Shown here one piece after another: positions 17,604-26,165 of a stretch of DNA of 64,000 nt. A model generated the notes under the pieces. The model was not told where the DNA came from. It saw nothing but the letters and a program-made list of their open reading frames with translations, and did no database searches. The DNA is from Actinomycetota bacterium (GTDB lineage: Bacteria > Actinomycetota > Actinomycetes > S36-B12 > CAIYMF01), in NCBI GenBank assembly GCA_020161245.1, contig JAIUOK010000002.1, positions 81,983 through 145,982 on the forward strand, read 5' to 3'. Numbering within the stretch: the first letter of the stretch is position 1; each line of letters begins with the position of its first letter. The translations under genes and the position numbers were made by a program.

Positions 17604-18271
17604 CTGCCGAGGTTGTTGATCGCGCTCGCGATCACCAGCGTCGCGAGCACGAGCGACGACGACGACTCCAGCACCATGATCAGCTTGGCCCAAGGCTTGA
17701 TCGCCGAGACGTCCGTGGGGCTGAAGGCCGTCGCCGTGTTGAACGACAGCGCGAGGTAGTCCGCGAACTGGGGGAACCATCCCGGCTTGAGCTCGGGCAG
17801 GTGCATCTCCGGGAAGACGAACGCGGGGTCGGCCCAGGCGCCCTTCTTCGCGCGGTGCGCTGCGCCGCCGCCGTCGACATCCCAGTACCAGAGCCCGAAC
17901 GCAATGACGTTCGTCGCCCAGATCACGGTGCCGATGCCCAGGAGCTGGTAGGCGTCTGTCGCGAAGGCGGCGCCGTCGAAGATGCCCTGCACGAGGCGGA
18001 CCGCTGAGTACAGGTTGGAGAACGCCAGCGACGCGATGAGCAGGCCCGTGACGACCCGCATCCAGGTCTTCTCCTGGTCGATGAGGCCCGGGTCGCCCGC
18101 GATGAGCAGCACCAGGAACACCGCCATGACGAGCGGGTAGACCCACAGCGGCGACAGCCGGAAGTCCTCCGGCAGCACCTGGTGCATCGCCACCGCCACG
18201 AGCACGGCGAGCACGCTCGGCCAACGTCGCTCGCCCACCACCTTGGGCTTGGTCCCCACCTGATCGGTCAC
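17600..18271 (-). CDS. Predicted integral membrane protein, possibly channel-like
   Basis: About 223 aa with five or six membrane helices: WPSVLAVLVAVAMHQV, LWVYPLVMAVFLVLLIAGD, MRVVTGLLIASLAFSNLYSA, LLGIGTVIWATNVIAFGLWYW, and a C-terminal FNTATAFSPTDVSAIKPWAK followed by LIMVLESSSSLVLATLVIASAI. The last two elements resemble a re-entrant pore loop plus helix of two-TM channels, but no recognised selectivity filter is seen. Family not identified with confidence. The start could be GTG 18271 or GTG 18280. Convergent with DUF389, sharing its stop tetranucleotide. Confidence 0.65.
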   Translation of the reverse strand: MTDQVGTKPKVVGERRWPSVLAVLVAVAMHQVLPEDFRLSPLWVYPLVMAVFLVLLIAGDPGLIDQEKTWMRVVTGLLIASLAFSNLYSAVRLVQGIFDGAAFATDAYQLLGIGTVIWATNVIAFGLWYWDVDGGGAAHRAKKGAWADPAFVFPEMHLPELKPGWFPQFADYLALSFNTATAFSPTDVSAIKPWAKLIMVLESSSSLVLATLVIASAINNLGS

Positions 18272-18335
18272 GGCGCCCACTATGCCGGGACGCCGGGCCC
18301 GCGCAGTCGATCTCGGGCGCAACCGCGAGCCGGGC

Positions 18336-19115
18336 TCAGACCCGCGTGGCGCGGGCCCGCTCGAGGTTGGCCGCGTGCAGCTCCGGCATCCCGTCGAGGG
18401 CGATGCGCGGGTCGTCGCTGGCCCCTGTGCGCACGACGTCGTCGAGGTAGCGCGCGTCGGCGTCGTAGCGCTCGAGGGGACGGTGGCTCACCTGGCCGTG
18501 CCCAGGCACCAGGAGGCGCGACCGCCCGACGACGTCGCGCAGCGACTCCAGGCCCGCGCGGTAGGTCACCAGATCGGTGTCGCCGCCGTCCGGCATGGGG
18601 ATCTCGACGTCGCTGAGCATGTCGCCGGCGACCACGACGCCGAGGTCGGGCAGCTCAAGCGCGAGGTGGTGCGGCGCGTGCGCATGGTGGACGTGGACGA
18701 CCGCGGTCGGACCTGACCACTCGAGCAGCTCGCCGTCGATGGGACGCAGGTCGCGCGCAGCCAGATCGACGAGGTCGTCGGGCAGGTCCCGATGCAGCGG
18801 TGCGACGACGGCGTCGCGGTCGGCGTCGACCATCTCGACCGTGCCGCGGGTGGCCCACCGCGGAACCTCGCCGAGATCCGGATGCCACATGACGTGGTCG
18901 TAATGCACGTGCGTCGACAGGCCGGCGACGCAACGGACGCCGAGCGCCGCCAGGTCGGCGGGGATGGCCGCGAGCTCGTCGGGGTCCCACGCGGGGTCGA
19001 TGACGAGCGCACCGCCCTGGCCGTCGAGCAGGACGGTGGACGTGGTGAGGTAGCGGCGCGAGTGCGCCACCCAGACCCCGGGGACCACCTCGACGAGACG
19101 CAGCAGATCGGCCAT
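18336..19115 (-). CDS. Metallo-beta-lactamase fold hydrolase
   Basis: 259-aa MBL-fold hydrolase. The zinc ligands are visible: THVHYDHVMWH (HxHxDH, about residues 70-76), HHAHAPHH, VVVAGDML (Asp ligand) and LLVPGHGQVSHR (last His). Substrates in this group range from lactones to thioesters and phosphodiesters, and nothing here narrows it. No signal peptide. ATG at 19115. It starts opposite the ABC exporter operon, with 123 bp between them that must hold both promoters. Confidence 0.8.
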   Translation of the reverse strand: MADLLRLVEVVPGVWVAHSRRYLTTSTVLLDGQGGALVIDPAWDPDELAAIPADLAALGVRCVAGLSTHVHYDHVMWHPDLGEVPRWATRGTVEMVDADRDAVVAPLHRDLPDDLVDLAARDLRPIDGELLEWSGPTAVVHVHHAHAPHHLALELPDLGVVVAGDMLSDVEIPMPDGGDTDLVTYRAGLESLRDVVGRSRLLVPGHGQVSHRPLERYDADARYLDDVVRTGASDDPRIALDGMPELHAANLERARATRV

Positions 19116-19238
19116 GCAACCGATCCTGCCCGACCGGCGTCTGCTTAACGATGGGGTGACGGGCGCAGGTCCTGCGGCCGGTTGCCCGCGCAGCCGGGTT
19201 AGGGTCTCCGGGGCTGGGGGGCCGAGGAGAGGGAGAGC

Positions 19239-22200
19239 GTGGACGACCTGCGCCTGGCGCTGCGTGCCTTCCGGTGGCGCCGCGGGGGGTCCCTCGTGGT
19301 CCTGCTCGCCGGCGCCCTCACTGTGGCCGCCGCCGCTCTCGGCCCGCTGTTCGCCTCCGCCGCCGCGGAGTCCGTGCTGCAGGACCGGCTCACGCAGGCC
19401 GAGGCCGACCAGACCACGATCGCGTTCCGCGTCGACGCCGACGTCAGCTACCCGGGGTCGGTCACCACGATCAGCGACGCGCAGGCCGTGCGCGGGACTA
19501 TCCCGGGCTACGGGCCGCAGGTCAACGAGACCGTGGTGCTCAGCGGCGCGCAGGAGCCGGGAGGGCTGCCGTCGAAGAGCCAGGCCGTCTGGCGCGACGG
19601 CGTGTGCGACCACGTCGAGATCGTGGACGGCGTCTGCGACACGTCGACGGGCGTGCTGGTCTCCCAGCGCTCGGCGCAGACGATGGACTGGCAGGTCGGC
19701 GACACGCTCGTCCTCGACGGCCTGCAGCAGTACGACACCAGCGTCGCGGGCAGCGACATCGCGACCAAGCCGACCGTCACGACGATCGCCGGCATCTACC
19801 GGCCGTTCTCCCAGCTCGACTCCTACTGGGCCGGCCGCATCTACTTCCCGTTCCACCCCAACGCCGACCCCGAGGGCCCGCCCACAGTCGACAGCGTGTT
19901 CGTCGACGAGTCGGTGTTCCCGCTCCTCAAGCACCCGACCATGGGCACGATCGGCGCCGACCTCGTGCTCACCGATCCGCAGGCGCTGCGCGTCGCCGAC
20001 GTGCCGAAGCTGCGGGCCGACGTCGAGAGCTACCTCGGGCCGGAGACGCGCGGCCCGGCCCCGACCACCGGCGTGCTCGAGCTGCTCGACCGGTTCGAGG
20101 CGGAGCGCACGGCGCTCGGGCTCGCCGCCGGCGTCGTCAGCGCGCAGCTGGCGCTGCTCGCGTGGCTGCTGCTCTACCTCGTCGTCACCGACACCAGCGA
20201 GGCGCGCGGCAGCGAGGTGGCGCTGGCGAAGCTGCGCGGCCTGCCGCCGCGCGCCGTGGCTGCGGTCGCGCTGCGCGAGCCCGTGGTCCTGCTGCTGCTG
20301 GCAGTCCCCGTGGGCCTGGTGCTCTCGTGGCTGCTCGTGCAGGTGCTCGCGAGGGCTCTGCTGGCCCCGGGCTCGCAGGTCGCGCTCACCCCGGGCGTAT
20401 GGCTCGCGGTCGGGCTCGCGTTCCTCGGCGGGCTCGTGGCGGCCGGGCTCGCATCGCGGCGGATGTTCACCCGGCCGGTCCTCGAGCAGTGGTCGACAGC
20501 ATCGGCTCCTGAGCGGTCCGGCCGCGGCGGGCTGATCCTCGACGTCGTCCTGGCCGCCATCGCGGTCGGCGGCTTCGTGCTGCTGAGCCGCGGCACGACC
20601 GACGACCTCGGCACCGCCGGCTCTGCCCTCGCGTGGCTGGCGCCCGGGCTGCTCGTCCTGGCAGCGGGGCTGCTGCTCGTCCGCCTCGCCCGGCCGGTGC
20701 TCAAGGGTCTCGTGCGCAGCACCCGCGCCACGTCGCGCATCGGGCTGTTCCTGGGCTCGCGGCAGGCGGTCCGGCGGCCTGCCGGGCTCCGGCTCGCGGG
20801 CCTGCTCGCGGTCACGCTCGGCCTCGCGACGTTCGCCGTCGATGCCCAGGCCGCTGCCACCGCGAGCCGTGATGTGCGGGCCGGCGCCGACGTCGGCGCG
20901 ACTGTGTCCCTCGCTGTGCAGCGCGACCCGTCGCGCGACCTGCCCTCGGTGATCGACGAGGTCGACCCCGACGGCCGCTGGGCGATGGCCGTCGCGAGCT
21001 GGATCCCCTCCGGCGGGCTGGCCGGGCGACTGGTCGGCGTCGAGCCCGACCGGCTCGCCCAGGTGGCCGCGTGGGCGTCGCAGTACGGCGACCTGTCGGC
21101 GTCCGATGTCGCCTCGCTGCTGTCGCCGCCCTTGCCGGACCCCATCGCCCTCCGGACCGACGCCGTCCGGCTGACGCTGGACTCCGGCCCGGTGGCCGGC
21201 GAGGCGCCGCTCGTCGTCGTGGCCTACCGCAACGCCGTCGACGTGCCCACCTTCTCCATCGCCGGCCCCCTGCGCGAGGGCACGCACGAGTACGTGGCCG
21301 AGGTGCCCTGCACGGAGCAGGACTGCGTCTTCTACGGGATGGTGCTCAAGCGCCCGCAGGCCGCGCAGGCGCAGGACTTCGACGTCGCGCTCTCCTCGGT
21401 GGAGCAGCGCTCCGGCGGCGCCTGGACGCCCGTCGAGGCCGGCCTCGCGACCCAGGGCGACTACCGCCTCGGCGCCTACACCGGGCAGCCCGCCGGCCAG
21501 GTCGCGGTCGACGGCGACGCGCTGCGCCTCACCGGCAGCATCCCGCCGTTCACCTCGCCCTGGATCCAGTACGCCGACGTGCCGCTGCCGCTGCCGCTCG
21601 TGACCGCGTCGGCGATCGCGACCACGGGCACGGACCTCGCCTTCAAGGACATCAACGCGCGCGAGATCACGGCGACGTCCGTCGGCGACGAGACCGTGCT
21701 CCCCTTCGTCGGGTCGTTCGGCTCGCTCACCGACCTCACCTCGCTGCGCCGCGTCGCCGCCGAGCTCGACGACCAGGCCGACTGGATGGTGTGGCTCGGG
21801 CCAGATGCGCCCGACGACGCCGTGCAGCGCCTCGAGGACGCCGGCATCGCCGTCGACCGGGTGACGACGCTCGCGCAGCGCTCCGACCAGCTCTCGCGCG
21901 AGGGCCCGGCGCTGGCGCTCAAGCTGCTGCTCGTCTGCGCCATCATCGGCGCGCTTCTCGCGGCGGGCGCGCTGGCGATCTCCGTCGCCGTCACCGGGCG
22001 GCGCCGCTCCTACGAGCTCGCCGCGCTCGGCGCTGTCGGCGTGGGACGCCGCTCGCTGCTGCGCGCGTGCGTGCTCGAGCAGGCGCTGCTGCTGGGCACC
22101 GGGCTCGTCGTCGGCGTCCCGGTGGGCCTCGTCGTCGCGCGCCTGGCACTGCCGCTGCTGCCCCAGACGTCGACGGCGACCACCGTGCCGATCAGCCTCG

Positions 22201-22331
22201 ACATCCAGGGCGCCGCCGTGCTCGCGTTCACCGTGCTCGCCGGGCTGCTGCTGCTCATCACCGCGGTCATCGCCGGTGCGGCCCTGCTGCGCCAGGCCGT
22301 CCCCGACCGGCTCCGGGAGGCGGCGACGTGA
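19239..22331 (+). CDS. FtsX/MacB-type ABC transporter permease
   Basis: 1030-aa permease with two FtsX modules in one chain. N-terminal helix (residues 18-42), a large extracytoplasmic domain (about 45-280), three helices around 290-410, a central hydrophobic block (430-500), a second anchor and extracytoplasmic domain (about 510-880), and a final three-helix FtsX block (about 885-1020) ending in LLLITAVIAGAALLRQA. Long extracellular domains and no substrate-binding protein suggest a mechanotransmission or lipoprotein/peptide export role rather than import. GTG start after GAGGAGAGGGAG. Overlaps the first ATPase gene by four bases (GTGA). Confidence 0.85.
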   Translation: MDDLRLALRAFRWRRGGSLVVLLAGALTVAAAALGPLFASAAAESVLQDRLTQAEADQTTIAFRVDADVSYPGSVTTISDAQAVRGTIPGYGPQVNETVVLSGAQEPGGLPSKSQAVWRDGVCDHVEIVDGVCDTSTGVLVSQRSAQTMDWQVGDTLVLDGLQQYDTSVAGSDIATKPTVTTIAGIYRPFSQLDSYWAGRIYFPFHPNADPEGPPTVDSVFVDESVFPLLKHPTMGTIGADLVLTDPQALRVADVPKLRADVESYLGPETRGPAPTTGVLELLDRFEAERTALGLAAGVVSAQLALLAWLLLYLVVTDTSEARGSEVALAKLRGLPPRAVAAVALREPVVLLLLAVPVGLVLSWLLVQVLARALLAPGSQVALTPGVWLAVGLAFLGGLVAAGLASRRMFTRPVLEQWSTASAPERSGRGGLILDVVLAAIAVGGFVLLSRGTTDDLGTAGSALAWLAPGLLVLAAGLLLVRLARPVLKGLVRSTRATSRIGLFLGSRQAVRRPAGLRLAGLLAVTLGLATFAVDAQAAATASRDVRAGADVGATVSLAVQRDPSRDLPSVIDEVDPDGRWAMAVASWIPSGGLAGRLVGVEPDRLAQVAAWASQYGDLSASDVASLLSPPLPDPIALRTDAVRLTLDSGPVAGEAPLVVVAYRNAVDVPTFSIAGPLREGTHEYVAEVPCTEQDCVFYGMVLKRPQAAQAQDFDVALSSVEQRSGGAWTPVEAGLATQGDYRLGAYTGQPAGQVAVDGDALRLTGSIPPFTSPWIQYADVPLPLPLVTASAIATTGTDLAFKDINAREITATSVGDETVLPFVGSFGSLTDLTSLRRVAAELDDQADWMVWLGPDAPDDAVQRLEDAGIAVDRVTTLAQRSDQLSREGPALALKLLLVCAIIGALLAAGALAISVAVTGRRRSYELAALGAVGVGRRSLLRACVLEQALLLGTGLVVGVPVGLVVARLALPLLPQTSTATTVPISLDIQGAAVLAFTVLAGLLLLITAVIAGAALLRQAVPDRLREAAT

Positions 22332-23188
22332 CGACCACCCCGCTCGAGACCGGTCTCTCGCTGCACTGCGAGCGCCTCGGCCACGTGTACTCCTCGCCCA
22401 CGGGCGAGACCGTGGCCCTGCAGGACGTGACCCTCACCGTCCGGCCCGGCGAGACGATGGCCGTGCTCGGCCCGTCCGGCTCCGGCAAGTCGACGCTGCT
22501 GTCGGTCGTCGCCGGCCTGTTGCGGCCGACGTCCGGCCAGGTCTACGTCGGCGGGGACGACATGACGGCCATGAGCGAGCGCGAGCTGCTGACGCTGCGC
22601 TCCTCCCGGCTGGGTGTCGTCGTGCAGGACCCCGCGCGCAACCTGCTCCCCTACGGCACGGCCGAGGACAACGTCCGCTTCGCCCAGCGCGGGGTGAAGG
22701 GCTTCCGCCGGGCCTCGCTGCCGGGGCCGTGGACGCTGCTCGAGGCTCTCGGCCTCACCCATCTCGCCGGCCGCCCCGTGGGCGGGTTCTCCGGCGGCGA
22801 GCAGCAGCGCATCGCCGTGGCCATGGGCATGGCCACCTCGCCGGGTCTGCTGCTCGTCGACGAGCCGACGTCGCAGCTCGACAAGACCAACCGCGACGCC
22901 GTCGTCGATCTCATCGGCGAGGTCGGCCGCCAGTTCGGCACCACCGTCGTCGTGGTGACCCACGACCCCGAGGTGGCCGAGCAGCTCGGCCGCACCATCG
23001 TCATCACCGAGGGCCGCGCCGACGACGGCCAGCAGCACTGGCAGCAGCACGTCGACATCGGCGAGGACGGCACGGTCCGCCTGCCCGACGACGTCCTGCG
23101 CCAGCTGCCGCCGGGGTCGCGCGCCCGCGTGGTGCGCCGGCCCGCGGGTGTGGAGCTGGTGCGCGAGGACGCGGAGGAGGAGGCATGA
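22328..23188 (+). CDS. ABC transporter ATPase with AbrB-like C-terminal tail
   Basis: 286-aa ATPase of the LolD/MacB group. Walker A GPSGSGKSTLL (residues about 47-57), Q-loop VVVQDPARNLLP, signature FSGGEQQRIAVAM, Walker B LLLVDEPTSQLD and switch His VVTHDP. After a normal core of about 235 residues there is an extra tail (about 244-282; start DIGEDGTVRLPDDVL) that looks like a SpoVT/AbrB swapped-hairpin element: strand, DGTVRLP turn, helix, strand. Such tails usually dimerise. GTG start overlapping the permease; stop overlapping the next ATPase as ATGA. All three genes are one translationally coupled unit. Confidence 0.85.
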   Translation: MTTTPLETGLSLHCERLGHVYSSPTGETVALQDVTLTVRPGETMAVLGPSGSGKSTLLSVVAGLLRPTSGQVYVGGDDMTAMSERELLTLRSSRLGVVVQDPARNLLPYGTAEDNVRFAQRGVKGFRRASLPGPWTLLEALGLTHLAGRPVGGFSGGEQQRIAVAMGMATSPGLLLVDEPTSQLDKTNRDAVVDLIGEVGRQFGTTVVVVTHDPEVAEQLGRTIVITEGRADDGQQHWQQHVDIGEDGTVRLPDDVLRQLPPGSRARVVRRPAGVELVREDAEEEA

Positions 23189-23826
23189 CCGCGAAGGTGG
23201 AGGTGCGCGGCATCCGCTACGAGCCCGCGGGGCGCGTCGTGCTCGACGACGTCAGCCTCGACGCGTCCGCCGGCGAGGTCGTCGCTGTGACGGGCCCCAG
23301 CGGCAGCGGCAAGTCGAGCCTGCTGTCGATCGTCGCGGGCCTGTCCCGCCCGGCCGACGGATCGGCCACCATCGACGGCAGGCCCGTGCTCGAGGGTGTC
23401 GACTGCACGCTCGGCCTGGTGCTGCAGGGCTACGGCCTGGTCGCGGTGCTCACGGCCGCAGAGAACGTCGAGATCCCCCTGCAGGCGGCCGGAGTCCCGC
23501 GCGACGAAGTGCTCGCGCGTGCGGCCGCGGCGCTCGACGACGTCGGACTCGCCGATCTCGCCGATCGGCCGGTGGAGGACCTCTCGGGCGGCCAGCGCCA
23601 GCGTGTCGCCTTCGCGCGGGCGATGGCCATGCGTCCCGACGTCGTCCTCGCCGACGAGCCGACCGCCCAGCAGGACGGCGCGACCAAGGCGCGGCTGCTG
23701 GCGCTGCTGCGGGGCTGCGCCGACCGCGGCGCCGTGGTCCTCGTCGCGACGCACGACCCCGACGTCGTGGCCGTGTGCGACCGCGAGGTCGCCCTGCACG
23801 ACGGCCGGCTCGTAGCCGCCCCCTGA
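23185..23826 (+). CDS. ABC transporter ATPase (second)
   Basis: 213-aa ATPase of the same group as its neighbour but without the tail. Walker A GPSGSGKSSLL (about 36-46), Q-loop LVLQGYGLV, signature LSGGQRQRVAFARAM, Walker B VVLADEPTAQQD, switch VATHDPDVV. Complete. Having two distinct ATPases with a single double-module permease suggests an ATPase heterodimer. No dedicated substrate gene is adjacent. Confidence 0.85.
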   Translation: MTAKVEVRGIRYEPAGRVVLDDVSLDASAGEVVAVTGPSGSGKSSLLSIVAGLSRPADGSATIDGRPVLEGVDCTLGLVLQGYGLVAVLTAAENVEIPLQAAGVPRDEVLARAAAALDDVGLADLADRPVEDLSGGQRQRVAFARAMAMRPDVVLADEPTAQQDGATKARLLALLRGCADRGAVVLVATHDPDVVAVCDREVALHDGRLVAAP

Positions 23827-23866
23827 CGCTCGCCCCGCTGCCCCCGGTGCTGGATGATCTGACGTC

Positions 23867-24568
23867 ATGCGACCGGTGATCGGCATCAGCTGCTACGGCG
23901 AGCAGGCGCGCTGGGGCGCGTGGGACGTGGACGCCGTGGTGCTGCACCGCGCCTACGTCCGCGCCCTCGAGTCGGCGGGCGCCGCCGTCGTCGTCCTGCC
24001 GCCTGTGGCCGACGACGAGTCCGTGGATGCGGCGGTGTCGAGGCTCGACGGCGTGGTCATCGCGGGCGGCGCCGACATCGACCCGGCCTACTACGGGGCG
24101 CAGCCGCACGAGACCACCGACCGGCCGCGCCCCGACCGCGACTCGACCGAGCGGCGCATCTACGCCAGCGCCCGCGAGCGTGGTCTGCCCGTGCTGGGGA
24201 TCTGCCGCGGGATGCAGATGATGGCGGTCGTCAGTGGCGGCTCCCTCATCCAGGATCTGCCGTCGGCTGGATACGGCCTGCTGCACCGCGAGGCGCCGGG
24301 GACGTTCACCGAGCACAAGGCCTCGTTCGCGGAAGGCTCGCTGGTAGCCGCCGTGCTCGGCGGTACCGAGGCCGTCGTCAACTCCAGCCACCACCAGGCC
24401 GTCGCCGACGCGGGCACGCTCACCGTCACCGGGCACGCGGAGGACGGCACGATCGAGGTGGTCGAGGACCCGTCTGCGCTGTTCGTGCTCGGCGTCCAGT
24501 GGCACCCCGAGATGGCCGACGACCCGCGCCTGTTCGAGGCCCTCGTCGCCGCCGCGCGCCGCCCCTGA
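23867..24568 (+). CDS. Gamma-glutamyl hydrolase, PuuD-like class I GATase (peptidase C26)
   Basis: 233-aa amidotransferase-fold hydrolase. In the family it cleaves gamma-glutamyl amides (PuuD: gamma-glutamyl-GABA). Nucleophile elbow LGICRGMQMM (Cys near 112), oxyanion segment AGGADIDPAYYG (about 66-77), and the His-Glu of the triad in GVQWHPEMADD. NSSHHQAV is the conserved C26 motif. No synthetase domain is attached, so it is a stand-alone hydrolase. It lies about 700 bp from the glutamine-synthetase-like catabolic cluster and would supply the deglutamylation step of such a pathway, though the thioesterase gene separates them. GATGAT lies eight bases before the ATG. Confidence 0.8.
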   Translation: MRPVIGISCYGEQARWGAWDVDAVVLHRAYVRALESAGAAVVVLPPVADDESVDAAVSRLDGVVIAGGADIDPAYYGAQPHETTDRPRPDRDSTERRIYASARERGLPVLGICRGMQMMAVVSGGSLIQDLPSAGYGLLHREAPGTFTEHKASFAEGSLVAAVLGGTEAVVNSSHHQAVADAGTLTVTGHAEDGTIEVVEDPSALFVLGVQWHPEMADDPRLFEALVAAARRP

Positions 24569-24569
24569 G

Positions 24570-25316
24570 TCAGGCCTTGACCAGCACCGCGGTCTGGCGG
24601 GCGCTGGCGACCAGACGGCCGCTGGCGTCCCAGACGCGCGAGGTCTCGTCGGCGATGCCGTCGCGCAGGGTGTCGCACCGTGCCTCGAGGACGAGCGGGC
24701 CGACAAGCTCTCCGGGGTAGAGCACCACCTGGGCCGCGACGGTGGGCAGCTGGCCCCAGACGTGGGTGAACCACGGCGTCGGCGGCAGCAGGTCCCAGGC
24801 CGCGCTCACGAGGAAGACATCGGCGGGGCTGCCGTCGCGGTAGGCCAGCCGGCCGTGCACCACCGCGCGCTCGAGCGCCGGGCCGCCGGCGATCGCCTGC
24901 GCATGGGCCGGGTCGAGCCGCAGCTCGACGTGCTTGAGCACCTCCATGCCGGGGACGTCGGCGGCCTCGTGGGAGCCCGTGTCGACGCAGTCGTACCACG
25001 CGGGGATGTCGGGCACGTCGGCGTCCTCGAGGTGGCCCTCCCCCGCCGGCGACCCTGCGGTCACCATCGACTCGAGGATGAGCTTGTCGCGCGAGAGCCG
25101 CACGCGCGCGGTCGAGAGCCGGCCCGTGCGGATGACCTCCGCCTCGACGTCCGCCGGGCCGCCGCCGCGCGCGGGCGCGAGGTAGTGGGTGCTGATGGTC
25201 AGCGGCGTCGCCCCGTCGAGCACCTCCGACGCAGCCTGCCCGCACACCGCGGCGAGGTAGCCCCCGTTGAGGTGCCCCGTGATGTGCCAGCGCCCGTCGA
25301 GCTCGATCGTCGTCAC
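24570..25316 (-). CDS. Acyl-CoA thioesterase family protein
   Basis: 248-aa double-hotdog protein of the TesB-like thioesterase family. First hotdog: HITGHLNGGYLAAVCGQAA (about 11-29) with the Asn-Gly-Gly-Tyr helix start, then THYLAPARGGG. Second hotdog: FLVSAAWDLLPPTPWFTHVWGQLP and LEARCDTLRDGIADETSRVWDASGRLVASARQ. No signal peptide. It probably hydrolyses a small or medium acyl-CoA; the acyl chain is unknown. It is downstream of the SDR gene but a very strong hairpin at 25351-25384 separates them, so it is likely transcribed on its own. Confidence 0.8.
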   Translation of the reverse strand: MTTIELDGRWHITGHLNGGYLAAVCGQAASEVLDGATPLTISTHYLAPARGGGPADVEAEVIRTGRLSTARVRLSRDKLILESMVTAGSPAGEGHLEDADVPDIPAWYDCVDTGSHEAADVPGMEVLKHVELRLDPAHAQAIAGGPALERAVVHGRLAYRDGSPADVFLVSAAWDLLPPTPWFTHVWGQLPTVAAQVVLYPGELVGPLVLEARCDTLRDGIADETSRVWDASGRLVASARQTAVLVKA

Positions 25317-25350
25317 CCCCGCACCCTACGTCGCCCCCCGGACGTACGGC

Positions 25351-25384
25351 GGGGGCTGCCGGCGCGCCCGCGCCGGCAGCCCCC
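25351..25384 (-). terminator. Strong hairpin terminator after the SDR gene
   Basis: Perfect 15-bp GC stem (25351-25365 with 25370-25384) and a four-base loop, 10 bases beyond the SDR stop on the minus strand. There is no T-run, as is common in actinomycetes. It closes the GS-ALDH-SDR transcript. Confidence 0.75.
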
Positions 25385-25394
25385 GCGGGCACGG

Positions 25395-26159
25395 CTACAG
25401 CGGCGTGACGTAGGCGCCGGAGATGCCGCCGTCGACGAGGAAGTTGCTCGCGGTGATGAAGGAGGCGTCGTCGGAGCCGAGGAAGGCCACGGCGGCGGCG
25501 ATCTCGCTGGCCTCGGCGAAGCGGCCGAACGGGATGTGCACCAGGCGGCGGGCGGCGCGCTCGGGGTCCTTGGCGAACAGCTCGATGAGCAGCGGGGTGT
25601 TGACCGGCCCCGGGCTCAGCGCGTTGACGCGGATGCCCTCGCGGGCGAACTGGACGCCAAGCTCGCGGCTCATGGCGAGCACGCCGCCCTTGGACGCCGT
25701 GTAGGAGATCTGCGACGTCGCGGCGCCCATCGTGGCGACGAACGACGCGGTGTTGATGATCGAGCCCTTGCCCTGCCGCTGCATGTAGGGGATGACCTCC
25801 TTGCAGCACAGATACACCGACGACAGGTTGACCTTCTGCACGCGGTCCCACGCCTCGATCCCGGTGGTGAGGATCGAGTCGTCGTCGGGCGGGCTGATGC
25901 CGGCGTTGTGGAACGACACGTCGATCGAGCCATAGGTGTCGAACGCCGTGGCGAACATGCGGGCGACGTCGTCGGCGTCGGTCACGTCCGCCTGGACGGC
26001 GGTGCCGCCGAGGGCCTCGGCGACGGCGGTGGCCGCCTCGAGGTTCATGTCGACGATGACGACGTTCGCGCCCTCGGACGCGACGCGCTCGGCGGTCGCC
26101 TTGCCGATCCCGCTGCCGCCGCCGGTGATGACGACCGTGCGGCCGGTGTACCTGTCCAC
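25395..26159 (-). CDS. Short-chain dehydrogenase/reductase
   Basis: 254-aa classical SDR. NAD-binding GGGSGIGKA (residues 13-21), an acidic VDMNLE after strand 2 that favours NAD over NADP, FHNAGISPP, catalytic Ser in INTASFVATMG, YTASKGG (Tyr-x-x-x-Lys), and NALSPGPVNTP. Complete. It starts six bases after the aldehyde dehydrogenase stop, so the two are co-transcribed. In this setting it could oxidise an alcohol to the aldehyde handled by its neighbour, for example a gamma-glutamylated amino alcohol. That substrate is inferred from context only. Confidence 0.85.
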   Translation of the reverse strand: MDRYTGRTVVITGGGSGIGKATAERVASEGANVVIVDMNLEAATAVAEALGGTAVQADVTDADDVARMFATAFDTYGSIDVSFHNAGISPPDDDSILTTGIEAWDRVQKVNLSSVYLCCKEVIPYMQRQGKGSIINTASFVATMGAATSQISYTASKGGVLAMSRELGVQFAREGIRVNALSPGPVNTPLLIELFAKDPERAARRLVHIPFGRFAEASEIAAAVAFLGSDDASFITASNFLVDGGISGAYVTPL

Positions 26160-26165
26160 GTCTGC

